Origin: Nematopogon swammerdamellus
Lineage: Eukaryota; Arthropoda; Insecta; Lepidoptera; Adelidae
NCBI GenBank assembly: GCA_946902875.1
Contig: OX336354.1
Span: 9,955,247-10,019,246 of the forward strand
DNA length: 64,000 bases
Direction of reading: 5' to 3'
Below are positions 20,804-32,869 of the stretch, piece after piece (position 1 is the first letter of the stretch; every line of letters starts with the position of its first letter). The translations under genes were made by a program, and so were the position numbers. Under the pieces are notes generated by a model. It was not told the origin of the DNA. It did no database searches and worked only from the letters and a program-made list of their open reading frames with translations.

Positions 20804-21349
20804 TTATATATGTAAACCTTCCGTGAAAAATTATCTATCTGGTGGTGAATATGACGAATCCGAGTGCACCGGTCTATGGATAATGATTAATGAATAAAGA
20901 ATACAGAATAAACACAGTGTAGTAATTTTCCCCTTTAAGTACGAAGTTTAGATATTATCACTTATTTCTAGGTAGCGTTTCATAGCATGCTTCCTCTACG
21001 AAAGTTACTCTACAGCCTTAGTGCTTACGCAATGCAAGCGCCGGTTTACCCAACACATGCATCGATCAAATGCACCAGCAATTATTCGGAACAACCAATC
21101 AGATTGCGGCTTGTAAGCTGGACTTGAATATTCACGAAGATTGATCAATATGTCGGCCTTTAAAAGACGCTTTATAAACCATATAAGGTAAGATACCCAT
21201 TCACACTCACGCCCCGTTTAGTTTTTGTTGAAATATCAATATAGGATAGTTACATTTGTTGTTTTAGAATCAGTGGCCAATTCACTCTCACTGGCGCGAA
21301 TTAGCTTCGAAATACATAAAATAGCAAAAAACATATTTAATACATACAT
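20804..21349. other. Unassigned spacer
   Basis: 'attcacactcac' (21201) and 'attcactctcactggcg' (21279) resemble each other. CATA repeats start at about 21343. No gene was recognised. Confidence 0.4.
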
Positions 21350-21511
21350 ACATACATACATAACACACGCCGTATCCCAACAATCAGGGTAAGCAGAGTA
21401 ATCGGTGTTGTGCTATAAGGACTCTGGTAATTTACAGCACAACACCGACCACCACTTTAGCACAGTATACGGACAAGACAACTATCAAGCAGCAAGTAAG
21501 ACACGAGACGT
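21350..21511 (+). mobile_element. Stem-loop repeat, 5' half
   Basis: CATA units precede 'acacacgccgtatcccaaca', then the stem-loop 'cggtgttgtgcta...acagcacaacaccg' (about 21400-21450) and 'ggacaagacaactatcaagc'. The copy is cut before the 'gggagagatgcagtggg' part and abuts the repeat fragment at 21512-21600. Confidence 0.65.
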
Positions 21512-21600
21512 GTCACGCCTGTTTCCCAGTGGAGTAGGCAGAGACAACGGATCTCCACGGGCCACGATCCTAACACACCTCTGCCTGCTGCCTCTTCCAC
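21512..21600 (+). repeat. Repeat fragment, pair with 7141-7232
   Basis: See 7141-7232: 'cgcctgtttcccagtgg' and 'acaacggatctccacggg' in the same order. Confidence 0.5.
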
Positions 21601-21614
21601 TATTATATATTATT

Positions 21615-21955
21615 ACATACATACATACATATCACACACGCTGAATCATGACAATCGCGGTAAGCAGATTAATCGGTGTTGTGCTGCAAGAACTCTGGTA
21701 AATTACAACACAACACCGAACACCACGTTTCGCAAAGTATTCGAACAAGATTAAATCGATCAAGCAGCAAGTAAGGCACGAAGACCCACCTGCTGCATGA
21801 CTCGGTGCAAGTACCGTGCCAAGGTGAGAGGTGGCGATCCTGTCGCCATTTAGCACGGCATCTTGTTCTTATCCCTTAGTCGCCTTTTACGACATGCATG
21901 GGGAGAGATGCAGTGGGGATATTCTTTTTAAGTACCGGCCCCACACGGTACATAT
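21615..21955 (+). mobile_element. Stem-loop repeat, complete-looking copy
   Basis: CATA repeats and 'cacacacgctgaatcatgac' lead to the stem-loop (about 21674-21720), 'aagcagcaagtaaggcacga', 'agacccacctgctgcatgac', 'gccttttacgacatgcatgg', 'ggagagatgcagtgggg' and the end 'aagtaccggccccacacggt'. The order is the same as in the 40187-40495 and antisense 12680-13010 copies. It has no ORF of its own and is presumably mobilised in trans. Confidence 0.7.
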
Positions 21956-22930
21956 ATTATTTATTAGTCAATGATATTACAAATATAGTAAAAATAAAAC
22001 TTGAAATAATATTATTTACGTAATAGTTAATCACGTTAAACCTAATCTAAAGTAATTAAACTAACTAAATTAAATAAACGAACACCCTCCGCTCCCATGT
22101 TTAGGAAATTGTACTACTTATAAAATAATTTTAATAATAATATATTTTCACCTGCACCCGCCGGCGTGCTTGGAGGCCCGCCTCCCGCCGCCGGCGAGAA
22201 TACCGTTTTTTGTTTTTGTCTGTTTGTATTAATTTTGTATAGGTATTTTATTTTATATTTATATAAAATTAATGTAAATATGTAATAAAAAGCGTGAAAA
22301 TAAAGAATATATTTAAATATTTTTTAATATCCCATTCAAAACTTCCAGATAGGTTTAATCTAATAGATTCCATCTCATAATCCATTCATATAAGGGATAT
22401 GACTCCCTTGAAATGAAATGAAATGAAATATGTTTATTTATCTTATTTACACGATTATACAATTGAAAGAATAACTTAACTAGCTTAAAAAAAAACAATA
22501 AGATAAATGGGTGTCTGTCTCAGCTTATTGCTGCGACAGCGGGCGAGCCTTCTGCCGCAGCACTGATTTTCAGACAGACCCCTCTTTTATATTATTAAAA
22601 AGAACATAACAAACACAATTGCGATAGGGATACAAATAAATACAGTACAATATACTCACATACATATAAAAACAGTTTACATAGAATAACGCAATCTGAA
22701 ACAGTCATCATAAATTTATATTGATAAATATATATATATATGTATATACACACAAATAGGACTAACTAATGGGAATTATTAATTAATAGGACTAAACTAA
22801 TAAAAATATTAAAAAATTTAGAAGAAAGTGGTGTTAGTATTATTTATTTATTTATTATTTGCTAAGGTTTTTTGTTTATCCAGCAACCACTTCTTGCAGG
22901 ATATTTTAAATGCGCCAATTCCATCTTATA
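21956..22930. other. Unassigned, with GC-rich island and short repeats
   Basis: 22143-22200 is GC-rich ('gcccgcctcccgccgccgg') and is followed by an AT-rich stretch with AATAAA-like ends, as in a LINE 3'UTR. (GAAAT)n lies at 22411-22427, and 22490-22585 contains 'cagcttattgctgcgacagc' and related sequence of unknown family. (TA)n lies at 22727-22745. Confidence 0.4.
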
Positions 22931-23155
22931 TTACTAGGTGGTAGGGTTTAACCCGCCCGGGTTGGTACCACCGCACTGAATGAAAGGTCGGTCGAAACGG
23001 CTATGTAAATAGTTTGTGTTTTCCGTCCAGTTCAGTGTAGCCGGCACGACCGAAGGGAAGTCTGACGTGGCACCAAGATCACCCGGTGTTATGGGCTGAC
23101 ATCACGGGAGTTGTAGGTGATGTAGCCAACCGTGTCAGTTTCCATAAAAAAAAAA
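22931..23155 (+). mobile_element. SINE copy, sense
   Basis: 'taggtggtagggtttaaccc', 'gcccgggttggtaccaccgc', 'atgaaaggtcggtcgaaacg', 'cagttcagtgtagccggc', 'cggtgttatgggctgacatc', 'tgtagccaaccgtgtcag', then 'ttccat' and an A-run (23147-23156). It is the best sense-orientation copy of the family here. The tRNA-like head, present in the copy at 46030-46425, is missing. Confidence 0.75.
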
Positions 23156-23544
23156 TAATCTATAGATGGATAAATAAACTGAAAGAAAATTAGAAAATAA
23201 CTTCACTTTAAACTTTTCGCCACTTCAATGAACTCACTGGCTGAACTAACGGACTGAACTGATAGTAAAAGTAGCGCCTAGAACAAGTGGCCAGCGTTTT
23301 GTTATACGAGTAGCAACGCACAGCTGTTAGTAGAGCATGTGGGATGACTAGTCTGTTTGCAGGTGATTTATCTAATCTAGCTTATGTGGAAAGTTGAAGC
23401 AGTCTACTCGTTCGGACTATTTAGTTATTACGAATTAAATTTTAATGTGAAACTAAACTAGTTTTATTTTAGAACGTATTAATGTTAACAATTTTAATCA
23501 TGTATTAACTGTACATTATTATTACTGCCTGCCCATATAATTTC
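23156..23544. other. Unassigned spacer
   Basis: No gene or clear repeat. Confidence 0.4.
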
Positions 23545-23695
23545 TCCTTGAGTACAGTCTCGGGTCCTTAAAGAGGGGCGTGAATAGGCACTTGTCAGGC
23601 CGGCATGGCATTCGCAACTTCCGCATACGACCGAATGTCCATGGGCATCGTTAGACACCTTCTGGGCACCACATGTCGCGCCTTAAATAAAAAAA
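23545..23695 (+). mobile_element. Jockey-like LINE 3'UTR fragment
   Basis: 'gtcaggccggcatggcattc', 'gaatgtccatgggcatcgtt', 'accacatgtcgcgcctt' and a terminal A-run match the tail at 18901-19075. Confidence 0.6.
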
Positions 23696-25984
23696 AGTAT
23701 GCTGCCTCCTTGGCGTCCTAAATCCAGCCAAAGGCCATACAATAACAAACTTTGTTGCTTCGTTCTCTCGTATTGTTGGTCTGCAATACGATATCATGCT
23801 AAACCGAACTCTACTGCAGTAGAGATAGTAATATCACATGCGAATCTTCTTTGACTGGATTTCTAGGACGCCCGCCCGCTATTATATACTCGTATAACTA
23901 ATAATGTATCCTTGTATTAATGTACCTAGGAACCTCTCACTTAGCGTATGGAGCTTTTTCCAAGGTACTTGGAGAAAGCCTTATTGAATTATCTGGGGAT
24001 AAAAGTTGTTGGAGGAAAATATTACACGTTAAGTATGACACATTATGTATGGCAAGGGCATACTTATTGTCTTAGGTAGGTACCTACAGTTTTACATGGC
24101 ATCCGAACCATGGAGTAGCTGGTGAAAGTGTGAACGTAATTTTTTTGAAATAAGTAAAAAGTCATTGGTGCACTTGATATTTTCGACAAAAAATGTATTA
24201 AATGAAGTACTTTTAGCGAAACAAATTTACTGCCCTTGAGTATTTTAAAGATTTACCCATGACAACGCCATCTATCATTCATTATTTGACATATTAAACA
24301 ATTTTATCTGAAGACGACAAATTTGTCCAAATATCATGAAAAATATGTGCTTCTTTATTAAATAATGTTAATAACATAAATATTGAAAAAAAGAGATATC
24401 GCAGCTTTCTTCTACGCATAAGTATGAACAATTTGACACATAACATACACTTGCTTACCGTTAAAAACCGGTACATCAACTAAAATTAAATTTATAATTC
24501 TAAACATTGTTAGTAATTTAATGAATAGATTTTTGTTAGATATCCAACATTAATAATGTTATTAACCGTTTAAAATAATAGCTATTTCAGACACTACCGA
24601 CGCGACGAGTCGGAAAGCCATTAAACCAGTATCTATCGAAATCTATCGCCTTTTGTACGTGTAATTAATAAAGCCAAAGTTTTAATGAAAATTATTTTAG
24701 GCATTCGCGAGCATTATCGAAAATACGGACGAAAGAACTGCGTGAACCGGTACAACACGCTTGGCAGAGTATATTATTAAGGTGTGCCAAAATTCGGTTC
24801 ACGAAAGAATTACTAAATACGCAAATTTATTTCATACATACATACCACAGGCTGTATCCCGACAATCAGGGAAATCAGAGTGATCTGTATTGTATTTCAA
24901 GTACAATTTATTTCTTATCGTCCGGAAAGAAGTATAACTTCGTAGCTTTAGTGTAAGAAATAAGTCGCGCTCTCATACAAAATAATTCACAAATTCTGAC
25001 ACAACAGATACGAATTATATGCAAAATTGACATGTTAAATGATAAAAAAAAACAAAGATTAATTCTTTACCGAATATAATAGAAATTGTCGCAAACATTT
25101 TACTATGTTTGGATTTTTTTTAAAGAGCGAAGAATGAAAAAACTGGAACATTATCTATAATTAACTTTAATTTTTCATAGGTCTTGATGAATCTTACAGC
25201 ACTGATTACCCGGTCGTTAACCTCTTATGAGAATTTATAGGTTGTAGAAAATATTGTCATATTTTAGCCGTGTGTGATACATTAAAAAACTTTAAAAGTT
25301 TAATTTTAGGGCATCTTAAGATAAAGTATTAATTAATATTGCTTATAGTAACTTCATTGCCTGTGAGGCGCAGGCGCTTAAGTCTGCGGTACTTACTCTA
25401 TAAAATAACCCTGTATAAGAAGACATAATATTAAGATCATACATGTTAAACACAAATATAATTTTTACAAATAGTAAGCAAAAATTGAAATAAGCGCTCT
25501 GTATAGTTCCTTTGGCATTGTTGTCCATAAGATGGAATCGGGAGGTATAATTATTTTTTATACGGAGTGAAACGGCCGAACCGCGTGATGAGTACCGCCA
25601 CTTAGCCACAACATTTGTAAATGAAGTAATTAATCAGCCTTATCCCTTTGTGGGCATCGGCGCTCGCCGGCATCTCGGGTTGGGGTTTTCGAGAAATTCG
25701 GAATTCTATACGTTGTCTCGTGAAGTTATTTCGAGTAACGGGCACCGCCACTTGTTACTTTGTCGATGAATCTTGGAGATTTTGAATGAAAAAGTGCGAG
25801 GATCAAAATGTGAAGAAATGAAATATTTCAACAACGTACGCGTAACTGTTGGTAGGTTCGTTCGTTCCTAGTTGGATGTAGGTACCTATGGCGAACGCGG
25901 ATATCTGAATTAGGGTGAAAATGTTTACAGGTAAACACTTCCTAATCTTATTTGTTTCAATACTGTGCGATGTCCTTCCTTCTG
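23696..25984. other. Unassigned region
   Basis: No gene was recognised. A fragment of the stem-loop repeat's 5' end (catacataccacaggctg, ccgacaatcaggg) lies at 24837-24892. 24090-24160 resembles a SINE antisense head ('ggcatccgaaccatgg'). Minus-strand frames at 24294-24479, 25343-25609 and 25803-26012 carry no known motif. Confidence 0.4.
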
Positions 25985-26935
25985 TTTGTCTTTTTTTTAT
26001 ATAAACCAGCATGGGTGGCTGTGCCGAGAGACCAATGGTGCAGTCGACAGAGCCAAAATCACCTCTCCTCGCTAAACCACGCCCAGTTAGGTGCCATGCC
26101 AGCAGATTTGCGGACTGTTGCTAGCCTGTCTAGCCCGTTAATACGACGCTTGAAGACACCCAGGTTAAAGGATTCAGGAAATACACTCGCCGGAAGACAG
26201 TTCCACACTCTAGCGGTACGACAAAGAAACGATTTAGAAAACCGATGGGTTCTCAAAAGCCCAATGTCAACAACAAAAGGGTGCTGAGTCTCTCTGCGAC
26301 GAGTCATGCGGAGATAGGACGGGTGGCAGGGAATAAGGGATGCTAGTTCCGCAGAGCAGCGTCCGTGATAGTATCTGTAAAACAGACTAAACGAACCCAC
26401 AAATCGTCTGTGACTCAGACTCCAGACCATCTGTTAGTTTCGGGTCACCAACAAGACGGATGGCTCGGCGCTGTATCGAGTCCAAGGACGCAAGCATATA
26501 ATACGGACTACCCTCCCACATGTGACTGCAGTACTCCATAACCGGCCTAATCTGTGTTTTGTACAACAGGAATAGTTGTGCCGGTGAGAAGAACCGCCGA
26601 TTGCGGAAAAGTATTCCAAATTTTCTGGATGCCGTTTTGGCCTTAGACTCGATTAGTTGCCGGAAACCCACGTCTTTGGATATAGTGGTGCCCAGGAAGT
26701 CCAGGTGCTCCGAGACAGGTCCGACGCTACCTTGGAACTAGCTTTGAAAGGAAAGGGATCGACCTTACCAGATAATGCACAGCACTGAGTCTTACTAACG
26801 TTGAAGACGACAAGGTTCTCCTGGCCCCATATAGCTACGTCCGAGAACGTTATCGACCTTATCAACAACCTGAACGTTGAGCCTCCCTGTGCCGCGAATC
26901 TCTACTCTTCCAGTCCTTAACATAGCCTCTGCCAT
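25985..26935 (-). pseudogene. 5'-truncated Jockey-like LINE: RT C-terminus, tail domain and poly-A
   Basis: On the minus strand the order is 'LVVFNVSKTQCCALSGK', 'GFRQLIESKAKTASRKFG', 'YKTQIRPVMEYCSHMWEG', 'LASLDSIQRRAIRLVGD', then 'FYRYYHGRCSAELASL', 'FSKSFLCRTARVWNCLP' and 'FNLGVFKRRIN'. This is the RT thumb and the C-terminal tail typical of Jockey-like LINE ORF2. Stops and frameshifts separate at least three frames (26653-26868, 26387-26671, 26059-26430). The T-run at about 25989-25998 is the poly-A tail in antisense, giving a normal 3' end. The YADD box and everything upstream are missing, as expected of target-primed 5' truncation. Confidence 0.75.
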
Positions 26936-26939
26936 CCCA

Positions 26940-26990
26940 TCTGTGTTTTTTTTATGGAAACTGACACGGTTGGCTCCATCACCTACGACA
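26940..26990 (-). mobile_element. SINE fragment
   Basis: T-run, then 'atggaaactgacacggttgg' and 'tccatcacctacga': only the 3' end of the family described at 22931, in antisense. Confidence 0.6.
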
Positions 26991-27865
26991 AAAAAATCCT
27001 TGATGAGAACAGACTTGCCAATAAAATGAATGACATGTCCTTACCTGAATATAGTAATATTTGATTAAGTTAAGTTTACCTGCTTAAGTTTGTGTAAACA
27101 TTTATACCGAGGATCTTATATATTATTATATTATATTATATGTGTAGTATTTAATATCAATAAAGCTAACTAAACCTATTATATTATATTATATATTATT
27201 TTTTAAGTTGTCTTTCAATTGATAAAATTAATAGGTTAGGTTAGGTTAATCGTCAATATGGCAGTTTTTATTATTATATTACTTATATGCAGTTCTCATT
27301 TCTCTGCGTAGGGCTCAAACCATTGTTACAGATTTCTCATATTCTGATGCTCCTATGTACATGGAGATATAAAGTACTACGTACGGTCGATGTATGTACA
27401 CTACACTATCTCAATGCCCATCTATGCATATTTATGATTTTTTTTTGTGAAACTGAACTCCAAAATTAAAATGAGTGCTTACCTGGGTGAGTGCAGGTAC
27501 CAGGAGCCCACATAATCTCGTACATAATCAATCACTGCCTTCAACCACCTTCTACTGCCTATCAAACGAAGCTCAGGCTATTTCTTTAGCTTCTGCTACA
27601 ACTTGTGTACTCCTGGTACCTGTGTCTCTCCCAGCTCAGCAACTCGGTATGGCCCACCTTTTAACATTATAATTATAAAAACAGTTTGAACTACCGGATG
27701 ATATACCCTGTGGTTGGAATTGAGGAATAACCGGGCAACTCCGAGTGAGCGGTCGGTCGCTCGCTGTTATGCGCACCCGAATATATCATATTAGTAATCC
27801 GTGACCCGACACACGCAACAGAAATTCAGAAATTCGTCCGTGTTCAAACAACATTGTGCTTCTTA
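26991..27865. other. Unassigned AT-rich region
   Basis: Runs of 'tattatattatat' occur at 27118-27145 and 27178-27200, and 'aggttaggttaggtt' at about 27233-27247. That last run is only three units, too short to be telomeric. Frames at 27287 and 27475 have no recognisable motif. No gene was recognised. Confidence 0.4.
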
Positions 27866-28010
27866 GGCCCACTTGCACCAACACGAATTTAACTATAAAC
27901 CAGTTTAACTCGTTAAGCTGGCACCCGTTGTATGTGGGAACCGCGTTTAAACCGCGTTTAAATCCATAACTCGCTACTTAACTCTAAACTCGTGTTGGTG
28001 CAAGTGGGCC
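27866..28010. mobile_element. PIF/Harbinger-like MITE (TTA duplication)
   Basis: The terminal inverted repeats are 'ggcccacttgcaccaacac' on the left and its reverse complement on the right, with imperfect pairing further in. TTA lies directly outside both ends (27863-27865 and 28011-28013). A 3-bp TWA target duplication is the mark of PIF/Harbinger transposons. The element is 145 bp with no coding capacity. Confidence 0.8.
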
Positions 28011-28936
28011 TTATAAATTAAAGTCGTTATACTGTTCTACTGATTTCCCCATCCGAACCACTCTGTTTCCCATAGCTCAGGGAACCCTATTTTGAGAAAC
28101 AGGGATCATTTATTTAAAATATTATACATTATAACTGCGACTAATTATTTTCATATTTAATTTTTCTCTGCTCTTTGTTTTTATTAGTTAATAAAAAATA
28201 TTTGTTTGTTATTTGCTTGTTTGTTTTTCGTGAATTGAATCGAGATTCCGCGTAACGCGTCACGCGTAACAGGCGTCATGATCGCGTGTGACGCTCAAGC
28301 GTGAGTGCCAGCACTCTGACTTGTTTACGTACATTTTGTGTATTTTCAACTTCTTCCACAATTTCACATTCAATATTAAATTCAACATGTTTCTTAACTA
28401 ATAATAATATCGAACAAAGACTGAGTTCATGAATCTTTCAACACAGGCTCTTCTCATATACCATTCTCATCTGAACCTGTACAAAAAATACCCACAAACC
28501 CGAGCATCGCCGTGGCAGGACCAACAAAGCGGCTGACAAACGCTAACAATCTAATCAGAGTGGAAGACGAGCCGTTTCGCTTGCAAAATAGATATGCAAA
28601 CTACAACTCCGTGCGGCCACCCCGCCGTCCATATGTGGACCTACGAACAAGATAGAGACGATCAGTGCGAAGGCAATATTGCGACACACAATTTGCATCA
28701 GAGATCGCACAACACGAGTGTTGATGAATATACATGAGACCGCTAGTCGAGAGACAGATGATTTTTGAAATAGTAATCATTGTGTACACAATTTGTAATG
28801 AGCACGAGAAACATGCTCGATGAATTTATGCATCCTTTTGAAATATTTGGATAAGTGTATTTCCATTTTGAAGATGGCTTACCCTACGGCTTTGACATAA
28901 AGTGTAAATAAAATTTTCCATACGATCCTACTCTTA
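28011..28936. other. Unassigned spacer
   Basis: 'gcgtaacgcgtcacgcgtaac' lies near 28252 and is locally repetitive. No gene was recognised. Confidence 0.4.
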
Positions 28937-29308
28937 GGGCCGACTGCGTTGACACAGACTTAAATATCTCTAAAGGCCCGTTAACTAATAGATACTGCTT
29001 AAATCCGTAACTCGATAAATCTTCTCTATCGTTCAACGTTAAAAAAGACAGAGGTGGCACTACATTGTATAATAAGCCTTAATAGGCCTTACAACAAACT
29101 GTTTAGCAGATAGGGTATTCATTCGATCTCCATTGCAGATGTCAATTTTACTTTTCTTAAGTGCCTGTTAGAAAGTTAAATGGTCGAACACCCAGAATTA
29201 ACTTTAAGTGAGCTTATGATTCTAATGATAGCATTTCACCTATAGCGCTACTGACTTTTATCGCAAGTGAACTAACTGGTACTTAGTCTGTGTTGGCGCA
29301 ATCGGTCC
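28937..29308. mobile_element. PIF/Harbinger-like MITE (TTA duplication)
   Basis: The left end 'gggccgactgcgttgacaca' pairs with the right end, whose reverse complement begins 'ggaccgattgcgccaacaca'. That is about 20 bp with a few mismatches, and pairing continues into 'gactta'/'gactaag'. TTA flanks both ends (28934-28936, 29309-29311). The AT-rich interior is non-coding. It is older than the MITE at 27866, judging by TIR divergence. Confidence 0.65.
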
Positions 29309-30459
29309 TTAGTGGTCCTTAATCGGTCCTCAATCGTAACTAATAAAGCGGAAAATCTGTAACGTTGCGCTGACGTGCCGTCATCATTCTATGTTCACTG
29401 ATAAGTCGAGAACTACTCAATCAATTCCCATGGGGGTTTCACTGATGTTTTCTGGCATGCTAAGGATTGATTGATGCGCTAGTTATAGATAGCGCGATCA
29501 TAGATCTCTAATATAATATTGTTAGATAGATAAATAGAAAATGCTTTATTGCTCCAATAATAACAGTAATAGTAGAAAATTTACATAAGGTGCAAAGGCG
29601 GACTTATCCCTTACAGAGATTTCTTACAGTCAACCATTGGATGTTTGTGATTTGATTAAATATAGTGGAATCTAAGTAGGTAGTAGCAAAGAGTTGAGCG
29701 TGAGAATTGAACATAAAATATTAATAAGAATAATACATGTAAGTAATAATAATTATTATTAATAGTACATGCTAGTTATTTTTCTCATGTTATTAAATTG
29801 CGATACATTAGTTATGTGTTTTGACTCTTACAATAATTTTAATTAAGGGGTCCTAGAAAATGGGTCAGAACCTTAATTCGTCGCTAACACCATCGGAGCT
29901 ACATTTACGATTGCATTGGTGAAAGCCACATGCAAATCGATTGATCTGTTCTCGGTCTAGGTTACATACCTACATATCAATTTGACAGTTACACAGACAA
30001 ACAGACGGATGAACGGACAGATGGTGATATTGTGTTCTATAGTACGTAAAGATTTAAAGGTAACATTTTCTCATATAGAGATTTTATTTTTGTATTTCAT
30101 AGAGCCAGAATTGTGTCCTTTAACTTCTATTTATTCCTGGCTTCACAATAGCTAAGATATATTCAAATAAGATGAGAATAGAGGTCCCGAAGTGTTCCCA
30201 CATAGCGGCGCTCCTGGCCGACGAGCGAGGGATCTCAAGAACTACTGACACGTTATTAAGATAACATAGGGGACAGCTCGGAGACACAAATCTAGGTAGG
30301 TATTGGAAGCATCGACCATTCTTATAGGCTATAGGTATTCTTCATAGGCTTAAGATTTATTAAGGCTTTTTGTTAGCAGCAAAAAGGAATCTTCATTAGA
30401 GACATCGGGCTTACGGAAAGTTTTTAACATTTTCCGAAGTCCTCACTGATGTAACATAA
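29309..30459. other. Unassigned region
   Basis: 'gtccttagtggtccttaatc' repeats the end of the preceding MITE three times (29304-29330). 29940-30050 resembles an 'acacagacaaacagacgg' interspersed repeat. No gene was recognised. Confidence 0.4.
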
Positions 30460-30720
30460 AGCTACGGATACACATGCTCATTAGTAGCACGAAAGCATGC
30501 TATTATAGAGCGAGTGCTACCTAGTGGCATGTGTGTCCGAGACACACTAGTATTGAGCATGCTTTTTATGAGCGTGCTCAAAAATCGACCCGCTGTCGAT
30601 TTAGTAGCATGCTTCCTGGAGGCGGGGAAGAGGGGGGAATGCTCATACGCAAGTGTGAACGCGTTTGCTAATAGGCATGCTAGTAATCAGTATCGATCGA
30701 AAGTCGATCGCGGTGGTTAT
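30460..30720. repeat. GCATGC-rich segment with hairpin
   Basis: 'ggatacacatgc' (about 30468) and 'gcatgtgtgtcc' (about 30527) form an inverted repeat. GCATGC recurs near 30495, 30558, 30607 and 30677. It may be a degenerate MITE. No target duplication was identified. Confidence 0.4.
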
Positions 30721-31740
30721 GCGTCTACGAGTGCGTGCGACTGCACAAAATGTCTCGCTAGAGCGATGAAAAAACGTACCAACTCGTGACTCTCTATCGA
30801 AAGTACAAATGCTTGTGGAACCCGCGTTCACCACTATACAAAAATAATACCTATAACCAGAAGTAATGCTTATCAAGATCTTATAGCAGATATGAATGAC
30901 CCCGCTCTAACAGTCAACATTTTGAAAACTAAAATTAAAAATTTAGGAGCGTATTTGAGTTATGTGCGGATAGCCACTTGATTTTCCATTTTTTTCACTA
31001 ATTATTTATGTGAAGGCACCGACGCGACGGAACACTGGTAGAGAGCTTGTTTACTAGAATGTGTAGAGCTAAAACAAAATTGTTTTATTGGATTGTTGCA
31101 GAACATTAGGGTTATTGCAGAATTTCTAGCGAGAACTGATTATACGACTGTGTTATATCCACATATGTAATGTACTTTCTCACATTCTACCCATTCACAC
31201 ACAACTTTTACACACCCACACTTTTTACACTCATACACGCCGCATTTTTCACGCACACCCACACACACCTGATCACATGAACTGAGAAGTATAACTTCAA
31301 TTTTAATTCTTGTAGGAAACCTGTAACTGGTTTTATACGCTGTTTAAACTTACATTGTTATCTTTTTTATGTACCAACTGTTCGTTTTCTTAAGAATAAA
31401 TAAATAAATACCTGCATAATTACGTTGTGTCCGCAATGTACATAGATTGTACACAGTAGGCCGAGAAACAGTTTTCCACAACATTTCCCTCAGTGACATG
31501 CCTATCTAATGAGTGATCGGTAAAAAGCAGCCTAGCTGTTAGTATTGCAATAGTTTCTAATTGCGGCTGTGACTCGCTGCTCGCTGCGCACGCTCCGGTC
31601 ATACTGTACTCAATGAAATAACTAAATAAGGATTTCCACGTACAGGGGAAAAACTATTTAGCTTAGGGTTACACATGAATATAATACAGATTGATCCGTG
31701 GCGAAATCGTTTTCCGTTTAACGAATATCTAAAACATTGA
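30721..31740. other. Unassigned spacer
   Basis: 31180-31275 is rich in CACAC. No gene was recognised. The minus-strand frames at 30643-30876 and 31420-31602 lack known motifs. Confidence 0.4.
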
Positions 31741-31865
31741 AATGAAGGGAAGCACTGACATGGCACCTAGTTCACCCGGTGTTATGGGCTGACATCACGG
31801 ATGTTGTAAGTGATGTAGCCAACCGTGTCAAGTTTCCATAAAAAAAAAAAAAAAAAAAAAAAAAA
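31741..31865 (+). mobile_element. SINE 3' half with long poly-A
   Basis: 'agcactgacatggcacctag', 'cggtgttatgggctgacatc', 'gtgatgtagccaaccgtg', 'ttccat', then about 25 A (31841-31865). The long uninterrupted tail suggests a fairly recent insertion. Confidence 0.7.
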
Positions 31866-31869
31866 TTCA

Positions 31870-31999
31870 CGGGCTTCTTCATTCAGGAGCTGCGGGAGTT
31901 CCTGGAGCCGACGTCTGGTGTCCGTTGTACCAGACGTCAAACTCACAACGGACACCAGACGTCGGCTCCAGGAACTCCCGCAGTTCCTGAAGAAGCCCG
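31870..31999. repeat. Long hairpin, ~57-bp arms
   Basis: Arms 31870-31928 and 31945-31999 are reverse complements apart from a 4-base indel ('cttcttcattcaggag' against 'ctcctgaagaag'-type sequence). The loop is about 16 bp. The right arm continues into 'gcgacgacgtagcgggcgaa' and 'acgtcgacttatg', which looks like the natural element sequence. The left arm would then be a secondary inverted copy. Confidence 0.85.
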
Positions 32000-32869
32000 C
32001 GACGACGTAGCGGGCGAAACGTCGACTTATGTAAGTCTTTAAACCTACTGTTAATACGGAAACATAAAAATGAATAAAATAATTAATAACAGAGTAAACA
32101 TTAGTCTTTTAAGTAAGTAAGTAAATATAAATTATTTTTGAATTTTTAAGGGTCGGCGGTTTTTTAAATTTATAATTTAACTTTTTTCAGAGCAATTTTG
32201 ACGAGACTCCTTTTAATGCACTGGAACCAACCCGAGTAGGTTTATTCAGAGCAAGAGCAGGAGGTAAAGGATGAAACCTACAGCTTTTTTAAATGGAATC
32301 TGAACCACGGAACAAATGTTTTGTCCCCGTAACAATGAGATATTTTTTATGTAGTGCTCTGTGGTAGTCAACAGAAGAAACATCAATCGATAGAAACCGA
32401 TTGTTGGTACTGCTGGGTTTTAAAGTGTACAATGTAAACCCAATCTAATATGGCGTTTAGTTGACAAAACGCTCTGCAAACTTAGACCAGAACAGCAGCA
32501 GTACGAAGCGAACAATGTCTAAAAATGGCGATAGCGTTGCACAAAAACTAACTTAGTCACGAGTGCATTGCAATCATTCAAACTATTAAAAAAGATGGAA
32601 CTGCTATAGTCACACATTACATACAATTTTATCTACAACATCTACAAAATGCACACAACTTTCAACAGATGCGGCGACGCGACGCACGACTGCTGCTCGT
32701 GGCACGCGTCACGTGTGCTCATATTATGTAAATTCGCAAGTAAAGTAATTCTTTATTGATACTCTGGTAATTAATAAAAACAAATTAAAAATGGAAAAAT
32801 AACAGCAGATTAAAATCAAAGTAAAACTAAATTAAAATAAATAACTCCTCCATTGGGAAGGTTCTAATC
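32000..32869. other. Unassigned AT-rich spacer
   Basis: 'aatggaatctgaaccacgga' (32291) resembles the head end of an antisense SINE. No gene was recognised. Confidence 0.4.

Noticed and set aside
20439..20897. Ala/Arg/Pro-rich frames on both strands
   Set aside because: They are translations of the GC-rich decamer array, open in several frames at once.
31987..32022. Hammerhead ribozyme: CTGAAGA, a 6-bp GCCCGC/GCGGGC stem, GAAAC, GTC
   Set aside because: An unpaired A sits between core and stem II, GUC follows GAAAC with no room for stem III, and no stem I pairing was found.
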